Positions 44,004 through 55,900 of a stretch of DNA of 64,000 nucleotides are shown here, one piece after another. Position 1 is the stretch's first letter, and each line of letters starts with the position of its first letter. The notes beneath the pieces are model-generated. The model had not been told where the DNA came from, searched no databases, and saw only the letters and a program-made list of their open reading frames with translations. The position numbers and the translations under genes are program-made. Origin of the DNA: Trichuris trichiura (Eukaryota; Nematoda; Enoplea; Trichinellida; Trichuridae); assembly GCA_037903355.1 (NCBI GenBank), contig JBAJFE010000062.1, positions 1 to 64,000 on the forward strand. The letters are read 5' to 3'.

Positions 44004-44200
44004 CTTGAAGACGGGGTGCTTCTTAAGGGGACCACCATCGCTGACGACGGGACAAGGTTAGTCCCGAAAGGTCCGAACTGTTTAAGTACTTGTTCTGTAT
44101 TTTTCCTTAATAATTGCCTATCCATCCATTGGTAGGGCATTTGCTTCGGTTTAATTTCAGAACCCATCAACGGGCAAGAAAACATACCGTATAAAGTAGT
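44004..44200 (+). mobile_element. Short non-autonomous PLE-type insertion with 13-bp target-site duplication
   Basis: 197 bp flanked by the exact direct repeat acgcaagctaatt (43991-44003 and 44201-44213). It contains a hammerhead-like core at 44041-44070, TTGTTCTGTATTTTTCCTTAA, the tail CTATCCATCCATTGGTAGGG and TTTAATTTCAG: the same order as the PLE arms at 41.2 and 43.3 kb, with clear sequence divergence. It has no coding capacity. Confidence 0.75.
44041..44070 (+). ncRNA. Hammerhead-like core in the short element
   Basis: CTGACGA, C, stem GGGAC, 7-nt loop, stem GTCCC, GAAAG. Compared with the PLE copy, A-U becomes G-C in the third stem pair, a compensatory change. Confidence 0.45.
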
Positions 44201-45371
44201 ACGCAAGCTAATTAATTATTTCGAAATAGTAATCTTTCGGCGAGACGGGAATTGCAAAATTTCTGGTTTCAAACATGTTTTCTTGATGAATTATTAATAA
44301 CAGCCGGCCTGTTATTGTAATATACCGTGAGCATCCATGCAGTTCGCTTTGCGAGAAAGTTTAAGCACCTGAGCATCATTTTAAACAAATGTCTCAGATT
44401 AGCAGCTGCAGATATTGATACGCCTCAATAGCGCCCTCAATAAAACAATCTTAAAATTTGAAATTTAAAAGATGGATTTTTATTCCGCGTTCCGCTTTCA
44501 CCCATATTTTTCAATGGCGACTGTACTGTCAGTCCGTTGGCAAGAAATGAAAACAGCTCAGTTAAATCGGCTATCCAAATCCTAATTTGTGCACATACAA
44601 AGCGCACGCATTACTTGTGAGCTCAAATTAAGAGAAACCTTCACGCTCTCCGGCTGTGGAAAACTTGGGTTTTCCGACTTATTGGCCTAAAGACGAATAA
44701 GTAATCGGTAGCAGTACTTGTTAATTTGCGTACGATATTGCGTTCAAGATTTTACCCTTCAGATTTCAACTAGCACTTAAGCATTCAAATATGGAAATTT
44801 CGACTCTCTATTTGCCTATCTAAACTTTATATGCGAAACAAAGTTTATGTAACACAAAATGTATGGTTGTGGTATTACTGGAAACAGAAGTGCATACGAT
44901 TCTTGACAATGCAGCTGCGAGTACTAAAGCTACTTTTAACTAGTGGTCAGGTTAGTTGCCACGTTCATACTGTAGTCGCGGGTGCTATCTCCTTAGTTTG
45001 TAGCCTCTGCGTTTTCTAACGTTGTTGTTTGTTTTTGACTCTACGATTCTGCAAAGTAACTTTTGTTTTACGTAAGTGTGCCCTTGTTTACTATCATCTA
45101 TAGGCATCGTGGGTAGATATGTAAACTGTTTGTTCGACAACTTCTTCGGGACCTATATTGTCCCCTTTTCGGTGGGGTGTCTTACTGTTTGTCTAATGCT
45201 TTTTCGGCTCAATTGTCTGCTTTTGTAACGTGCTGCCTTGTTCAAATTTCCCCTTAAGTGGATGAAGTTTTAAGAGAATAATGTCTCTTCATTTAGGTTT
45301 TGCCAGAGCGCTCGCCTCTCAGCTTCCACCGCTACCCTCGAATCTGTTAACACTCGTTAGTTTTTCAGAAA

Positions 45372-46718
45372 ATGAGTATTGACGAAAAATTGTTGCAACG
45401 GCTTTTGGTTAGAGGTGGTTTCCATTACTTGCTATCGCTTATTGAAAGTAAGAAATCTGAACCTGTTGTTTTTAGTGCATTGATTACGTTTAGACATGAA
45501 GTCACAGTCCATCCCGTTCGATGCAAACAAATTGTCGGAAATTATGAATGAAAGCAACGCGTTGCTCGAACTAGGTCTCTATTTCCTTTCGCTTTTTTGG
45601 TTTTCACTTTATGTCTTTGCCAGTGGACCGTCCGTATGAATGCTCTCTCGATGTGTCCGTAGTTAAAGGAGTGGCAGAAAGGATGTTGGAAGGCTCATCG
45701 GAGTTTTCCACTAACTTAAGAGATTTCAGTGCCGAGGAGTTCGGGTCAAAGCTGGTAAGTCACTATAGCTTCTTTGTGCAATGCGTTTTGCGTTATACTA
45801 ATGGTTTAGATCGGCTTCATCAACAAAAAAAAAGACGAGAATACCTTTCATTACCTAGACATAGCCTGTTCGCCATTTAACAAGTGGGCAGCTTTCGGCC
45901 AAGAGTGCGCTTCGGAAATGCATCTCGTATCCGTACCGCAAAGCTAGTAAACCTGCGAAGCCTTAAGTAACATAAGTGATCATGTAATTTCAGTCAATGC
46001 TTGACCGCAACCAGCGGCGCTCCGCAAGTAGAATTACCAAAAGCAAAGCGTCGGAGGGCGGCGGGAACTCCGGAAGGTCCAGTTGCAAGGTCTGTTCGAA
46101 AGGTGGTAGCCGAGGTATAGTCTTTGAGTTCCAGTTTAAGCAACCTCAACTAAACCTACTTGCAGAATGCTTCCGAAGAAGCCGACATTACCACCCGTGC
46201 TTGTGAGCACATGTACAAGTATTTGAAAAAGGCCTACCGCAATAACAGCAAGAAACCTGTTAACTTCTTCCGATTTATTTTGCATCCTACCAAATTCTCC
46301 ACCACTGTGGAGAACTTGTTCCATTTGACTTTTTTGGTTCATGTAAATTTACGTAATCATTAAGGCTTCGGCTGCAGTATTTTTTTTCTAGGACGGCTTG
46401 GTCAATATCGTCGTGAATGAAGGTGGTATCAGCTTGGGTATGTATTTAGCGTGTTTTTTTATTTTCCGAGTTGATTTTGAATTTAAGAGCCGCTTAAGCC
46501 TCGAGATGGGTTTCAAGCCGAAGATGCAAAGAAAAAGCGCCTATCAAACGGCGAGACAGCCAAAGCGGCGCAATCGGTTTTCACGTTATCCTTTAAAGAG
46601 TGGAGAGTACGATTCCCTGTGCGTCTTTTTTCATATGCGTAATAATCCTTTTAAGGTACTCGTTCGAAAGTTTTGCATTGTGGAAGAAATGATTCCCGAG
46701 ATGAGCTCTTCAACCTGA
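45372..46718 (+). CDS. Non-SMC element 4 (NSE4 kleisin of the SMC5/6 complex)
   Basis: Kleisin subunit bridging SMC5 and SMC6 in the nucleus; needed for DNA repair and replication-fork resolution. Exons start at 45372, 45494, 45624 and 45810, then continue to 46718 through several introns of about 40-110 nt. N-terminal part: ANKLSEIMNESNALLE matches human GDKLTEVLEEANTLF, followed by RPYECSLDVSVVKGVAERM. Diagnostic C-terminal block: KPVNFFRFILHPTKFSTTVE and NLFHLTFLV-DGLVNIVVNEGG, aligned with human FFDFVVDPHSFPRTVENIFH. The last exons give AQSVFTLSFKEWR + VLVRKFCIVEEMIPEM, matching the winged-helix end (ALSYRDWEEIVKTFEISEPVI). ATG 45372 lies 3 nt after TTTTTCAG, a likely trans-splice site. 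The junction near 45.93-45.99 kb is not settled. Confidence 0.85.
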
Positions 46719-47630
46719 GCATCACTTATAAATGCGCCATAACTGATGCTCCTGCTTGCCTTTCACTTTTCCCTTTGTTAGGCGTTCTGCAAACTAGCTG
46801 GTTAAAATGTTGAACGAATGCTTGCTCTAGAACGCCTTCGAAAAATCGTCCATCTTCAATGGATGCAGGTTACTACGCTACAGTATTCATGTTGAAATAT
46901 TATTGCGTATTTCGCAAAATTAAACGCCAGTTCGAGCGCGGAGTAAATTTTTTAAACTTCAAACGCGTCAGCTGGCAATATTCTATTAATTCAAAAAAAT
47001 TTACTGCTAATTATTAAAGGAAACAATGGATTAACCAACTGTTTTGATAAACTATATTTCGTAACGAATTACAATTATCCTTTTCTGGCGTTCAACGTCG
47101 TTCGGTAAGGTATAGTAATCCATCAGCTAGTATAACTATACGTTTCCGTCTAGCAGCGCACATTTCTGTTTATGAGAGTTTTTAACCAACGCATTCCTGC
47201 GCTTATGTTTTAAAGTAAGCCGTTTATTAAAGTTTAAACGCGAAACAGCTGAAGGTGAAACTGCTACGCTAAACAGTTCGGTGCTTGCTGAGGCAGTAGA
47301 AGGAGGCAGATATGAAAAAATCAATGTTTAGATTGTCAGGTCATAACAAAATACTTGAGCAGGCGGCAAGGCTCAGCAGACAGGTAAGCATTATCAGATA
47401 GCTTGTTAAAAATAAGTCAAAAGACAGTTAGTTATCCCTTCGAACTGTTCACTGCGAGTTAAGTGTTCCATATAATTTTTTTCTTAAGCGTAACTTCAGC
47501 TCTTGATCGTACTTTCTGCTCTGTTAAGGCTCGCTGCATTAGATAAGGACAGAACAGAAAAGCGGGCACGCTTTTTAAGAAAGAACCTGAGTTTGTCTAG
47601 TTACAGTATGCCTAAAGCGCGCACAGCTAA
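46719..47630. other. Intergenic, nothing recognised
   Basis: About 0.9 kb between NSE4 and the next plus-strand gene. No supported gene, RNA or repeat. Confidence 0.4.
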
Positions 47631-49388
47631 ATGTTCCCTTCGCGCAAATTTCGGTATGCAAAGCGCTTGGATCTAATTAAATTTCAGACGGCAAAATTAA
47701 TTCCCAAATTTCACGCCTTTCAAAGCACCAATGAGCCGGAAGAAACTGACCAATGGGTTTCCTTTTGGAACGAGACGGAGGAAAAATTTGAAAATAATGG
47801 AAAAGACGGGCAAGGTAAAGCAGTCCAAGCGGCAGCGGCAGCTGCTCAGCAAGAAAATCAAATTGATAAAACGGCTGATGCCGAGTGCCACCCGGAAGGA
47901 GAACAGGAAAAAGTAGGCGTTGAAGAAACAGCGCGAAAAATTGAAGTCAGGGAACAGGCAGACAATGATTATGGGAAAGTGGGCACGTCAAGCCACGTGG
48001 GCAAAGTCTCTTTCCTCCACCTAAAGCAGTTCGCCCAATTTTCAGCCGTAAAATTCGATAGGATGTTCGACGAGGGAGAAAAAATATTTCAAACTGGGTT
48101 CATGCAGCAGCAGCGTGCCCTGATAATGCACGTATTTCCTGAAAAGGAAGCTGCCTTGGTTCGCATGCACAAGCAACTAATCGCACGCTGGCAGAAGAAA
48201 GCTGTTGAAGAAAAGAATAAACATTTAAGCGAAGAAGAGTGCAAAGTTAGTTAGCAAGATTTCTCTTCTTTAGCCCCTAGTTTGGAAAATAGTTTTCAAA
48301 ATCTTTCAAACCTGAAAATCTTTGCAGTAAGTGCATGGATTGTAAACCGTTCGCTTCCAGCTTTTGTATTGAGACAAAAAGCCGCTGAAGGGAAAAAATT
48401 TGAGTTTAAATTACGTCAAAGTTTTAAAAAACATTGAGCATTAACGAAAATGGCAGCTCACTTCGCAAGGCTGGGCAAAACACGTTTTCAAAATTTTTCC
48501 GGGAAAGAATTGTAATTTTTCAGAAGAAAGCAAAGCGCTAATGGTCATTTTAAATTCGACTTTTCATTTGTCTTTCTTGCCAGCCGCGTAAAGGCTTAAG
48601 TTTATTCTTGTAAAACTTATCTATTCATATAATATAGCAAATTTTCTGGGAAAAATTAATTCTTTTTGCTAAAGTCATTTCTTGTTTTTTCTCGATTGAT
48701 TCGCCCATCGACTTACTAGATGCTTTCAGATGCTGCAGGAATATAACTTAACAACAGACGATCCGGATATGTTGAAGAAGAGCGAACGAATGATTGAAGT
48801 AATCCATGAAACAGTGTGGCCATTGATTACTGACGCCTATCGTGACTTCAAAGATGCTTGCTGCTATGGAAAGCTTTGCCTAACCAAATTATACAACTTT
48901 AAACCTGACCTGTACGAGGAGGCGATGGATGTAGTCAGACATCTGACGCAAATCCATCTGGATATAGAAACTATGATGAATGATCAAGTTGACTACTATC
49001 TCAAAAGGTACGAGACAACATGTGACTTTTTACGACGTTTTGAATACGTGACTTAAATGGCTTTTTATTCCAAGTTGACAAATCATATTTTTATATATTA
49101 ATAGTATTTCTTTCTTTTGTCCTTAGAGCTGGCATGGTTACTGACCTCGACGGAGAAATGAACGCCATTCAGCAAACTTACGCACTTTCCAAATACGACG
49201 ACGCTGAAAGGGAAAGATGCCTGAAAAGCGTACAGCGTTTGGCGCGCTATTACGACCAATCAAGAACGCACATTTTGAAATGCCTTATACAACCAGTCGA
49301 TGACATTGACCTCACCGCAGCGGCTCTCAAAAACGCCAAAACCCCAATGGACCTTTTCGTCATATCAAAGCAGACCTATCTAGATTAG
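47631..49388 (+). CDS. Probable PA28/REG-type proteasome activator subunit (PSME3-like), tentative
   Basis: Three exons: 47631-48245, 48730-49007 and 49127-49388, with compatible phases; about 384 residues. The C-terminal 130 residues are helical and align without gaps, by eye, to the PA28 C-terminal domain: VWPLITDAYRDFKDACCYG against VKPEIRLLIEKCNTVKMWV, YYLKRAGMVTD against YYITRAKLVSK, and YDDAERERCLKSVQRLARYY against IDEKEYISLRLIISELRNQY. HVFPEKEAALVRMHKQL resembles the family's N-terminal FFPKKLLELDSFLKE. PA28 rings open the 20S proteasome in the nucleus or cytosol. The N-terminal 110 residues are low-complexity, Gln/Glu/Ala-rich and unlike PA28; the first exon's frame is therefore uncertain. 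Identity is low, so treat the family call as a hypothesis. Confidence 0.45.
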
Positions 49389-49806
49389 GTGTGCGTATAC
49401 GTTTATCATGATTCGAAATTAGTGATTAAAGAAATTTTTAAAAATTATTCTCCTTTTGTGGCTGGCAAAATTAACCAACGTTCCGAACAGAAAAAATAAT
49501 GACTATAAAGTTGCAGGCATACGGTATCCGGTGGTGCAAACGAACCATTGCAATTTTAATGAAGCACCGGTAACGGCGAAACGTTCAACGTAACAATACG
49601 CAAACAGAAACGCAACTCGCGCAAAGTGAGAAGCAATACTTGTAGGGCCATAACGCGTCAGGCCGTGGATGCAGCGGTCCTGCGGACCAAAACAATCTTA
49701 GCCATGAAAGGTAAAGTCGCTACGTAAAACCAATTTTCATCTGCAACATTATAAAACTCGCTCTCTGGTATTGCACAACTACAACTTGTTCAAGCGGAGG
49801 GTGTTC
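49389..49806. other. Intergenic between convergent genes
   Basis: About 420 nt, the 3' flanks of the PA28-like gene and the POU gene. Nothing else recognised. Confidence 0.4.
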
Positions 49807-50015
49807 CTAAGGGCTGCTTCTGCTGCTGTCATTGATCTGGCACAAATTATCTGCTGTCCCGCCGAGTGGAAGCCTTGAATCATGCGTATATACGAGGAAG
49901 CCGCATGAGTGGGCGCTACATTTTCGGCCGGCCATTTCGTTCAGACAATCGCGGCATTCCTTCTTCTCTTTCTGCCGACGATTGCAAAACCAAACTCGAA
50001 CAACCTACGCACATG

Positions 50016-50081
<66 letters not shown>

Positions 50082-52991
50082 AGAATAAGTGAATGTCGCT
50101 GCTGTTTTTGCTATTATTGTTACTACTATTCAAAAAAGTACCTCTCTGTCGAGACACAGTTGATTAGCCAGTTGGTCCAACCTGCTTGGATGTGGACGAT
50201 TGCAAGCCTGAAATTCACCCTCAAGAATGTCTCGCATTTTGCCTTCAATGTTCGTGCGGCGTTTCCGCCTTCTCGGGCAAACCGTAGTATCAATGGAAGC
50301 TTTCAAAACCTGAAAATCAATTAGCTTATCAGTTGAATTAGTTGTACGACTGTTCAAAGCAATGTCTAACGTCCGTCACCTAAAGAAATAAGACAATACG
50401 CCTTTCAAGCAGTGCAACCGCAAAACACCAACATTGCAGCATATCGTGCAAAAAAAATAACATCAAAGTTAGCCCGTTAGTTGCGCATGAAAAGCTGGCT
50501 AACGCAATTGCAAATTCAAATTACCACAACGATTGGACAAACGAATGCAACTACTCTAATGGTCAATCGAGTATGCGGAACCACGCCAAAAGTTTAAAAG
50601 TTTTCTTTCCTGCAGAGGTCATTGATTATTTTGTCATGGTTTGAAGAGGCCGTTTGAACTGGACGAAAACTTGCTATGGTCATTGGAAGATATTCCGCTG
50701 GTAAACATATAGGCAACGGTTATTGCTTGCTTCACTTGCTGACTGTGCCAACTAGTAGAGTTCCAATGATTGAACGAAGAACGAGAAAACGAGGAATCGT
50801 CATCGTCATTGCTACTGCCACAATTAGCCAAAGCGGACGTATTCACCGGCGTCCAAAAGGAATTCCAACGCAATCGATTCCACCTGGAGTGATTCCAAAA
50901 GATGTTGCAAATCGCCGCCTGTTCAAGCGCTGATATGGCATCGTCCAGCGCGCCGGCATTCCACTTGTTTTCATTGTCTTCCTCTTCTTCAGCCTGCTTT
51001 TCCGACTGCCAGAAAAAAACATCTCGAAACGATAACAACTATGGGGCAATGTATCTAGCTCGAAACCCTTGCATTTTGAAACTATTAATGCATTAGCTCT
51101 AGAGCGGAACTTTGCTGTGTTCTATCATTGCATCCCCCTTTTCATATTGCTTCTGAATCAAGCTTCCTTCAAAAGCTCTCCGTTTAAGCTTTTAGATTCG
51201 CCGGCTTTATTCTAGCCAAAATTTTCCGGTCATAACGCCAAACGTGTCTGAATTGGCGCGCTCGTCCAGCTGCTCAAGCGAAGCGCAACATAATTATCAC
51301 TGCAGCAACATTGAATTTAGCGAGCGCTTTTTGAAAAAGCATTTTGAATTAAAAACTTGTACCTGAGAACTCTTAAGCTTACTGTATGAGGCAGACGATT
51401 AAAAAAAGAGCGATGGAAAGTTGCAAAAGATGATTAGGCAAAATTTATTAAACCACAAGAGCATCTAGGTCAGTATTTGAATTTCGTATGCATAGATAAT
51501 GTGTACTTCCCCTTCGTTACGCAGAATTAGCCATTTGCAATGGGAACTTGAACCTCCCAAAAACCCATTGGAAGCGTAGCAAACATAAACGAACAATTTT
51601 CAACGGTCGGCGCTCAAATGTTGCTGAAGTAGCAAAGAAGTAATTTGCATAACTGACGAATGAATTGAACTTTTCGAAAAAGGTAAGAACGTATATGTTG
51701 TATGAATAAGCTGTCGGCAGGGACCGAGAAATTTGAACGCAGGAATACAATGAGATAGCATTATTTAAAAACTGGTAGTGATCGTATGGCAAGCCTGAAG
51801 CATCGAGTCAACAAAATATACTCTTCACTGAAACGTAAAATTTTTGTAGAACTCCAGGGTAACGCAGAAACGCGCAGCTGATGAGAAGAATTACCCACAA
51901 CCAACTTTACGCCCAAAAATTAAGTATAGCAAAATTTCGATTATATTAATACTACTTGGGACGTTGTAATTCGTACAACGAAAGACTGATGTAATCGAGG
52001 GTATTCGGCGAATCATATTGCCGTTCGTTTCATGTATTTTAAGCTTCGATCCCCAAAAAAACTGATCTACGCAGTTGCTGAGATCCAGCCAGGCATGGGG
52101 ATACAACAATAATTTAATTCTCTTTCGGAAGATCAGTTATCAACGCCTGCTTGATGACTCTTTTGCTTAAAGATGCTCAGGTTCACCTCTGCGACTTCAC
52201 ACAATCGAGTCTTCAATATAGGCACTAATGGAAACGTGAAAGCGTTATAATGTTCACCACCTTATATTCAAAAAGTATTTATAAAATAATGCTGTCTGTC
52301 GCTTTTTGTGCATAACAGCTTTGGCCAACGAGTACAACTGCAAAGCTCGTGAGAGACTCTTTTTCCGCGCTTTCTTAAGCATTGGCAAAAGCGTTACAAC
52401 CCTTAGGTTTTTGCCGCATGTTTGAAGGATGAGCGCTCTTTCAAGAAAACTAGTATGTTGAATTATGGAGGAAGGAGCGTCGCGTTTTTCGTCGCTGTTC
52501 GCCCGGTTTATAGTAGCAAAAAATAGGATTACTCACCTTACAATCGAATGTGCCATTTTTCAGCGTCTCCTCAGTGTCCGTCAACCATTTCTCCAAGCGC
52601 GGTTTTAACTTGCACATATTCTTAAAGCTCAAATTCAAAGCTTCGAATCGGGAAATGGTTGTTTGCGAAAAAGCAAAATTGTAAAGACGACCCATCGCGC
52701 AACCGACATCACCTTGAGTAAAACCTTAAAAAGCAACGTGAACTGTAAATGGAATCAATTCCTTCCGCACTGGTCTTGCCAAGTCGAATTCTCGTCTTCT
52801 TGAAGTAACGAGCAAAACTTTCCAGCTCTTCTATGGCGACTGTACCATTACCAGAACTGCGCAGTTCGTTCAAGTCTTCGTCAAGTCGTAGCGACGAGTC
52901 GGCAGCGCCCGGGTCTCGTTGAGCGGAGAAACTTGAGCACGACTCGTCCGACCCGGAATTGTACAGCATTTCATTCGAACTTTCGCAGAAT
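49807..52991 (-). CDS. POU-domain homeobox transcription factor, class II-like (ceh-18 type)
   Basis: Sequence-specific nuclear transcription factor. Exons: 52780-52991, 52537-52724, a linker exon starting near 51010, homeodomain exon 50142-50309, and a last exon near 49.99 kb ending at stop 49807. POU-specific domain: [17 protein letters not shown] + [15 protein letters not shown] and [30 protein letters not shown]; the string [20 protein letters not shown] is that of Oct1/Oct2. Homeodomain: [20 protein letters not shown] through [19 protein letters not shown], with the POU-type Cys in WFCNRR. The linker between the two DNA-binding parts is much longer than the usual 15-30 residues. The first intron inside the POU-specific domain has a GC donor. 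An acceptor at 52992 shows upstream exons exist; an open stretch near 53.79-53.98 kb is a possible one but its phase does not fit simply. Confidence 0.9.
50017..50080. repeat. (ATT)n microsatellite
   Basis: Perfect run of about 21 units in the last intron of the POU gene. It creates spurious poly-Leu and poly-Tyr frames on the plus strand. Confidence 0.95.
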
Positions 52992-55900
52992 CTGAAACCG
53001 AATACGCTAGCCCACCAGTGAATGACTCAACTTTTTAAAAAGTTGCGTAGTTTTTCTGGTTGTTCGGTACCCTCAAAAGTGCTCGCAACCCCCTAAGGCG
53101 AAATTTGAAAAATGTACATTCCCTACTCAATGGTGCATTTAGAGTAAACACTATTTTTTCTGCGGAACGCTGCCTTCGACAGGGTATTGCAAATTTATTG
53201 CAAAAAATTGCCTTAACAGGCTGCAAGGAAATTTTTTTCATTGAAAATATGATTGACGAGCCAAGAAATGGCGCTGTTTTTAATATTTGAAACTTTAAAT
53301 TCAAATATTTAAATTAACTAGTGAATTCAGGTATTAGGGTCTGTCTGTAACAGCTGATCGATTTCTTGCTTTGAAATACAGCTACTGCTATTAGATAATC
53401 GTTAGAAGTTGGAAAAAGTTTTCCGTATTACTTATTAGAAATATTCACGGCAACAGTACAATGCAAAATTAGCTTTACCGTGCAATAATGGAAGAACAAA
53501 GCAGTGTGACAAGTGAGAGAAAAGAAAACACAGCCTACCCGTTATGTCCATTGCACAGTGAAGATTGACGTATACGTTCAACAAACCCTAATTGCTCCGC
53601 CGACTGTTGGTTGTTGACTTTCACGGGTGGTTCCCAAAAAGCCAAAGGGGAGGACAACTTAAATTCCCATTGAACACCAGACGGCGGGACTACATTTTCG
53701 CTTGGCGCAAGTTCCTATCAACAAACAAATTATTGGCTCGCTTTCGGCAGGTCAATATAAGTACCGGAAGAGTCAGCGCAACGGAAGGAACTTCCATGTA
53801 AAGACTCTGCGTAGGTGCGGGCATATCGGCTGTACTCTAAGACGACAAATCTTTACGCAACAGCTTTCTGAAACGAAACCTTTTACGTGAGATAGTCGTT
53901 CCAAGCTAATAAGTTTTGGAGCAGCTTTGTCAGGTTCGGGTGGCTGTTCGGTTGATTTTACATCTTGTTCAAATGGCATTTGGAATTCAGACAGACCAGA
54001 AGCATATTTCTAAACAATTGTTTAATAAATATCAGCAGGAATCGTGCTTTGTTAAATTTTCGACGCAACAAGCAAGCATTCCCATACAGCGCCGAGAAAC
54101 CTTCGTGACAGGCTCATCCTTCCTTCAATGTCACTTTTCTTTACCGATTAGCTCGAGACAATGGGTCTTAAATTTTATTTCCAATCTTTCCACCCCAAAC
54201 CTGTAGTGATTGAAGCGCGCTAGAACGAGGAAGTTTTTAAGAAGGCTTAGCTAGCCAGTACCACGCCTGCATTAACGAAAAACATATTGCATCAAAAAAA
54301 TAAAACTGCTGACAATGCAATGAAGGCAACTGCGAACTCATTGACGTCAACCCCAACATTTAAGATTAGCTTAATCAAATAAGAGGTCATTTGACTATTC
54401 AGCTATTATCAAAGCAATGTTATGCTTAAATAAATTGCAAAATACTGGACTACTCCAGTTGGCACAATAGCAAACCTACACAACGTAGTTGGCAATGCTC
54501 TGCGGTTAGCATCTCCAAAATACAACGAGCAATCCGCTCGTCCTCGAGTACTTGTCTGGGCGAACCCGCAAATCACCTCTTGAACTGTCATACTGGAATT
54601 CCTGAATTTGTGTTAACTTAGACCCACTAATAGACATTGTTGCAGACTAAGGGACGAAATTCTATACGGCATACAGAGACTGTGAACTGGTCATTGACCG
54701 ACGGGGAGATTCCGTGAATTCAAACCTGTTGCAGAGCATTCCGGTTTACTCACACTAAAGGTCGACACCGCCTGTTTTCTAATAGGTACAATTTGCTAAG
54801 TGTTCACGCAAGCAGTCTTCAGAAAGTAGACAATCGTGTATGGCGGTTAACCGAGTGGTAAATAGATCAACGAGTGACTTTGTCGCAAGAGCCATAGCGC
54901 GTTTGCTTGAACATAGCAACTCGGTTCTGATGCAGCTGCTGTCAAGTGAACAAAAGGGTTTTTTCAGCTTAATTAGGCAGTGTCGCAAGTTGAAAAGGAA
55001 ACCTAAGGAACAAGTGACAAAAAGAGCCATGAAAATCAATCTACACTGCGTTAAGTCATAGGAGGAATGGAAATATTTTGGTACTTGTTAAAAAAGATGG
55101 ACTTAATTTAATCATACCAATAATTGGGCACATTGAAGCTGGTTAGATCTTAAAGCATACGAGCATTATGGGAGCATCCGTTTTTCAACTTGCATTAACA
55201 GTACTGCACAGCCAAAAGGCATTCGCATGTCCATAAGGATGCTGCTCAACCATCGCTGACTTACAGCATTTTATTCTACACGTCGCCAGCAGCATTTTAA
55301 GAATAAAAAACGAAGTAGGACCTCCTATGCAGGCGGTACCGGAAAGAAGGGCGTCGTTACTTTGCCCTAAGGAAAACCAGGTCGATAACTTCTAACCGCA
55401 AGTGCAAAGTTCTCTAAGGCTAACTTCGTTTAAACATGCAAATAACACAAGTCAAATTTATAGAGCAATTATTTTGCATTCAAACATAAGCAACATGGTA
55501 ATTCATGGAGCGATATTAGAACTCACCTCCGCGCCGGCCATCCTTCAGCAACGTATCGCTGCTTGCATGTAAATTTGATGGTGCATTTCAGCGCCCCAAT
55601 ATCGATGCTTGATGGCAAATAGCTAAACGGCAAATTTTTATTTTCTAGAGATAGTACAGAGTGGCGAATGCGTAGGTCAGCTGATAAAGAGCAGCGTTCA
55701 AGGTAAAACAGAAATCTAGTGGTAACCGTAGACTCTCAGCAAGCGCCAATGACCTGCATTCGATAATTTCAGCGGCTAGGGCAGATCACAAACGAAGGGC
55801 AATCAGCTGACTACGCAAGAAACGTTATCTAAAGACGCGGCTTTCCAATGGACATAGAAAAGCAGCACCAAAGCATATTAATAGGTAATTAATCGTTTGT

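Larger units (their letters stand above)
43432..45371. other. Intergenic with a short PLE relative
   Basis: About 1.9 kb. Apart from the 197-bp element at 44004-44200 no gene or RNA is recognised. Confidence 0.4.

Noticed and set aside
49832..50324. Frames with poly-Leu or poly-Tyr runs on the plus strand
   Set aside because: They arise from reading through the (ATT)n microsatellite inside a POU-gene intron; also antisense to POU exons.
54841..54880. String resembling a tRNA D-arm (GTTAACCGAGTGG)
   Set aside because: No matching acceptor stem, anticodon arm or T-loop (GGTTCGA) at the right spacing.
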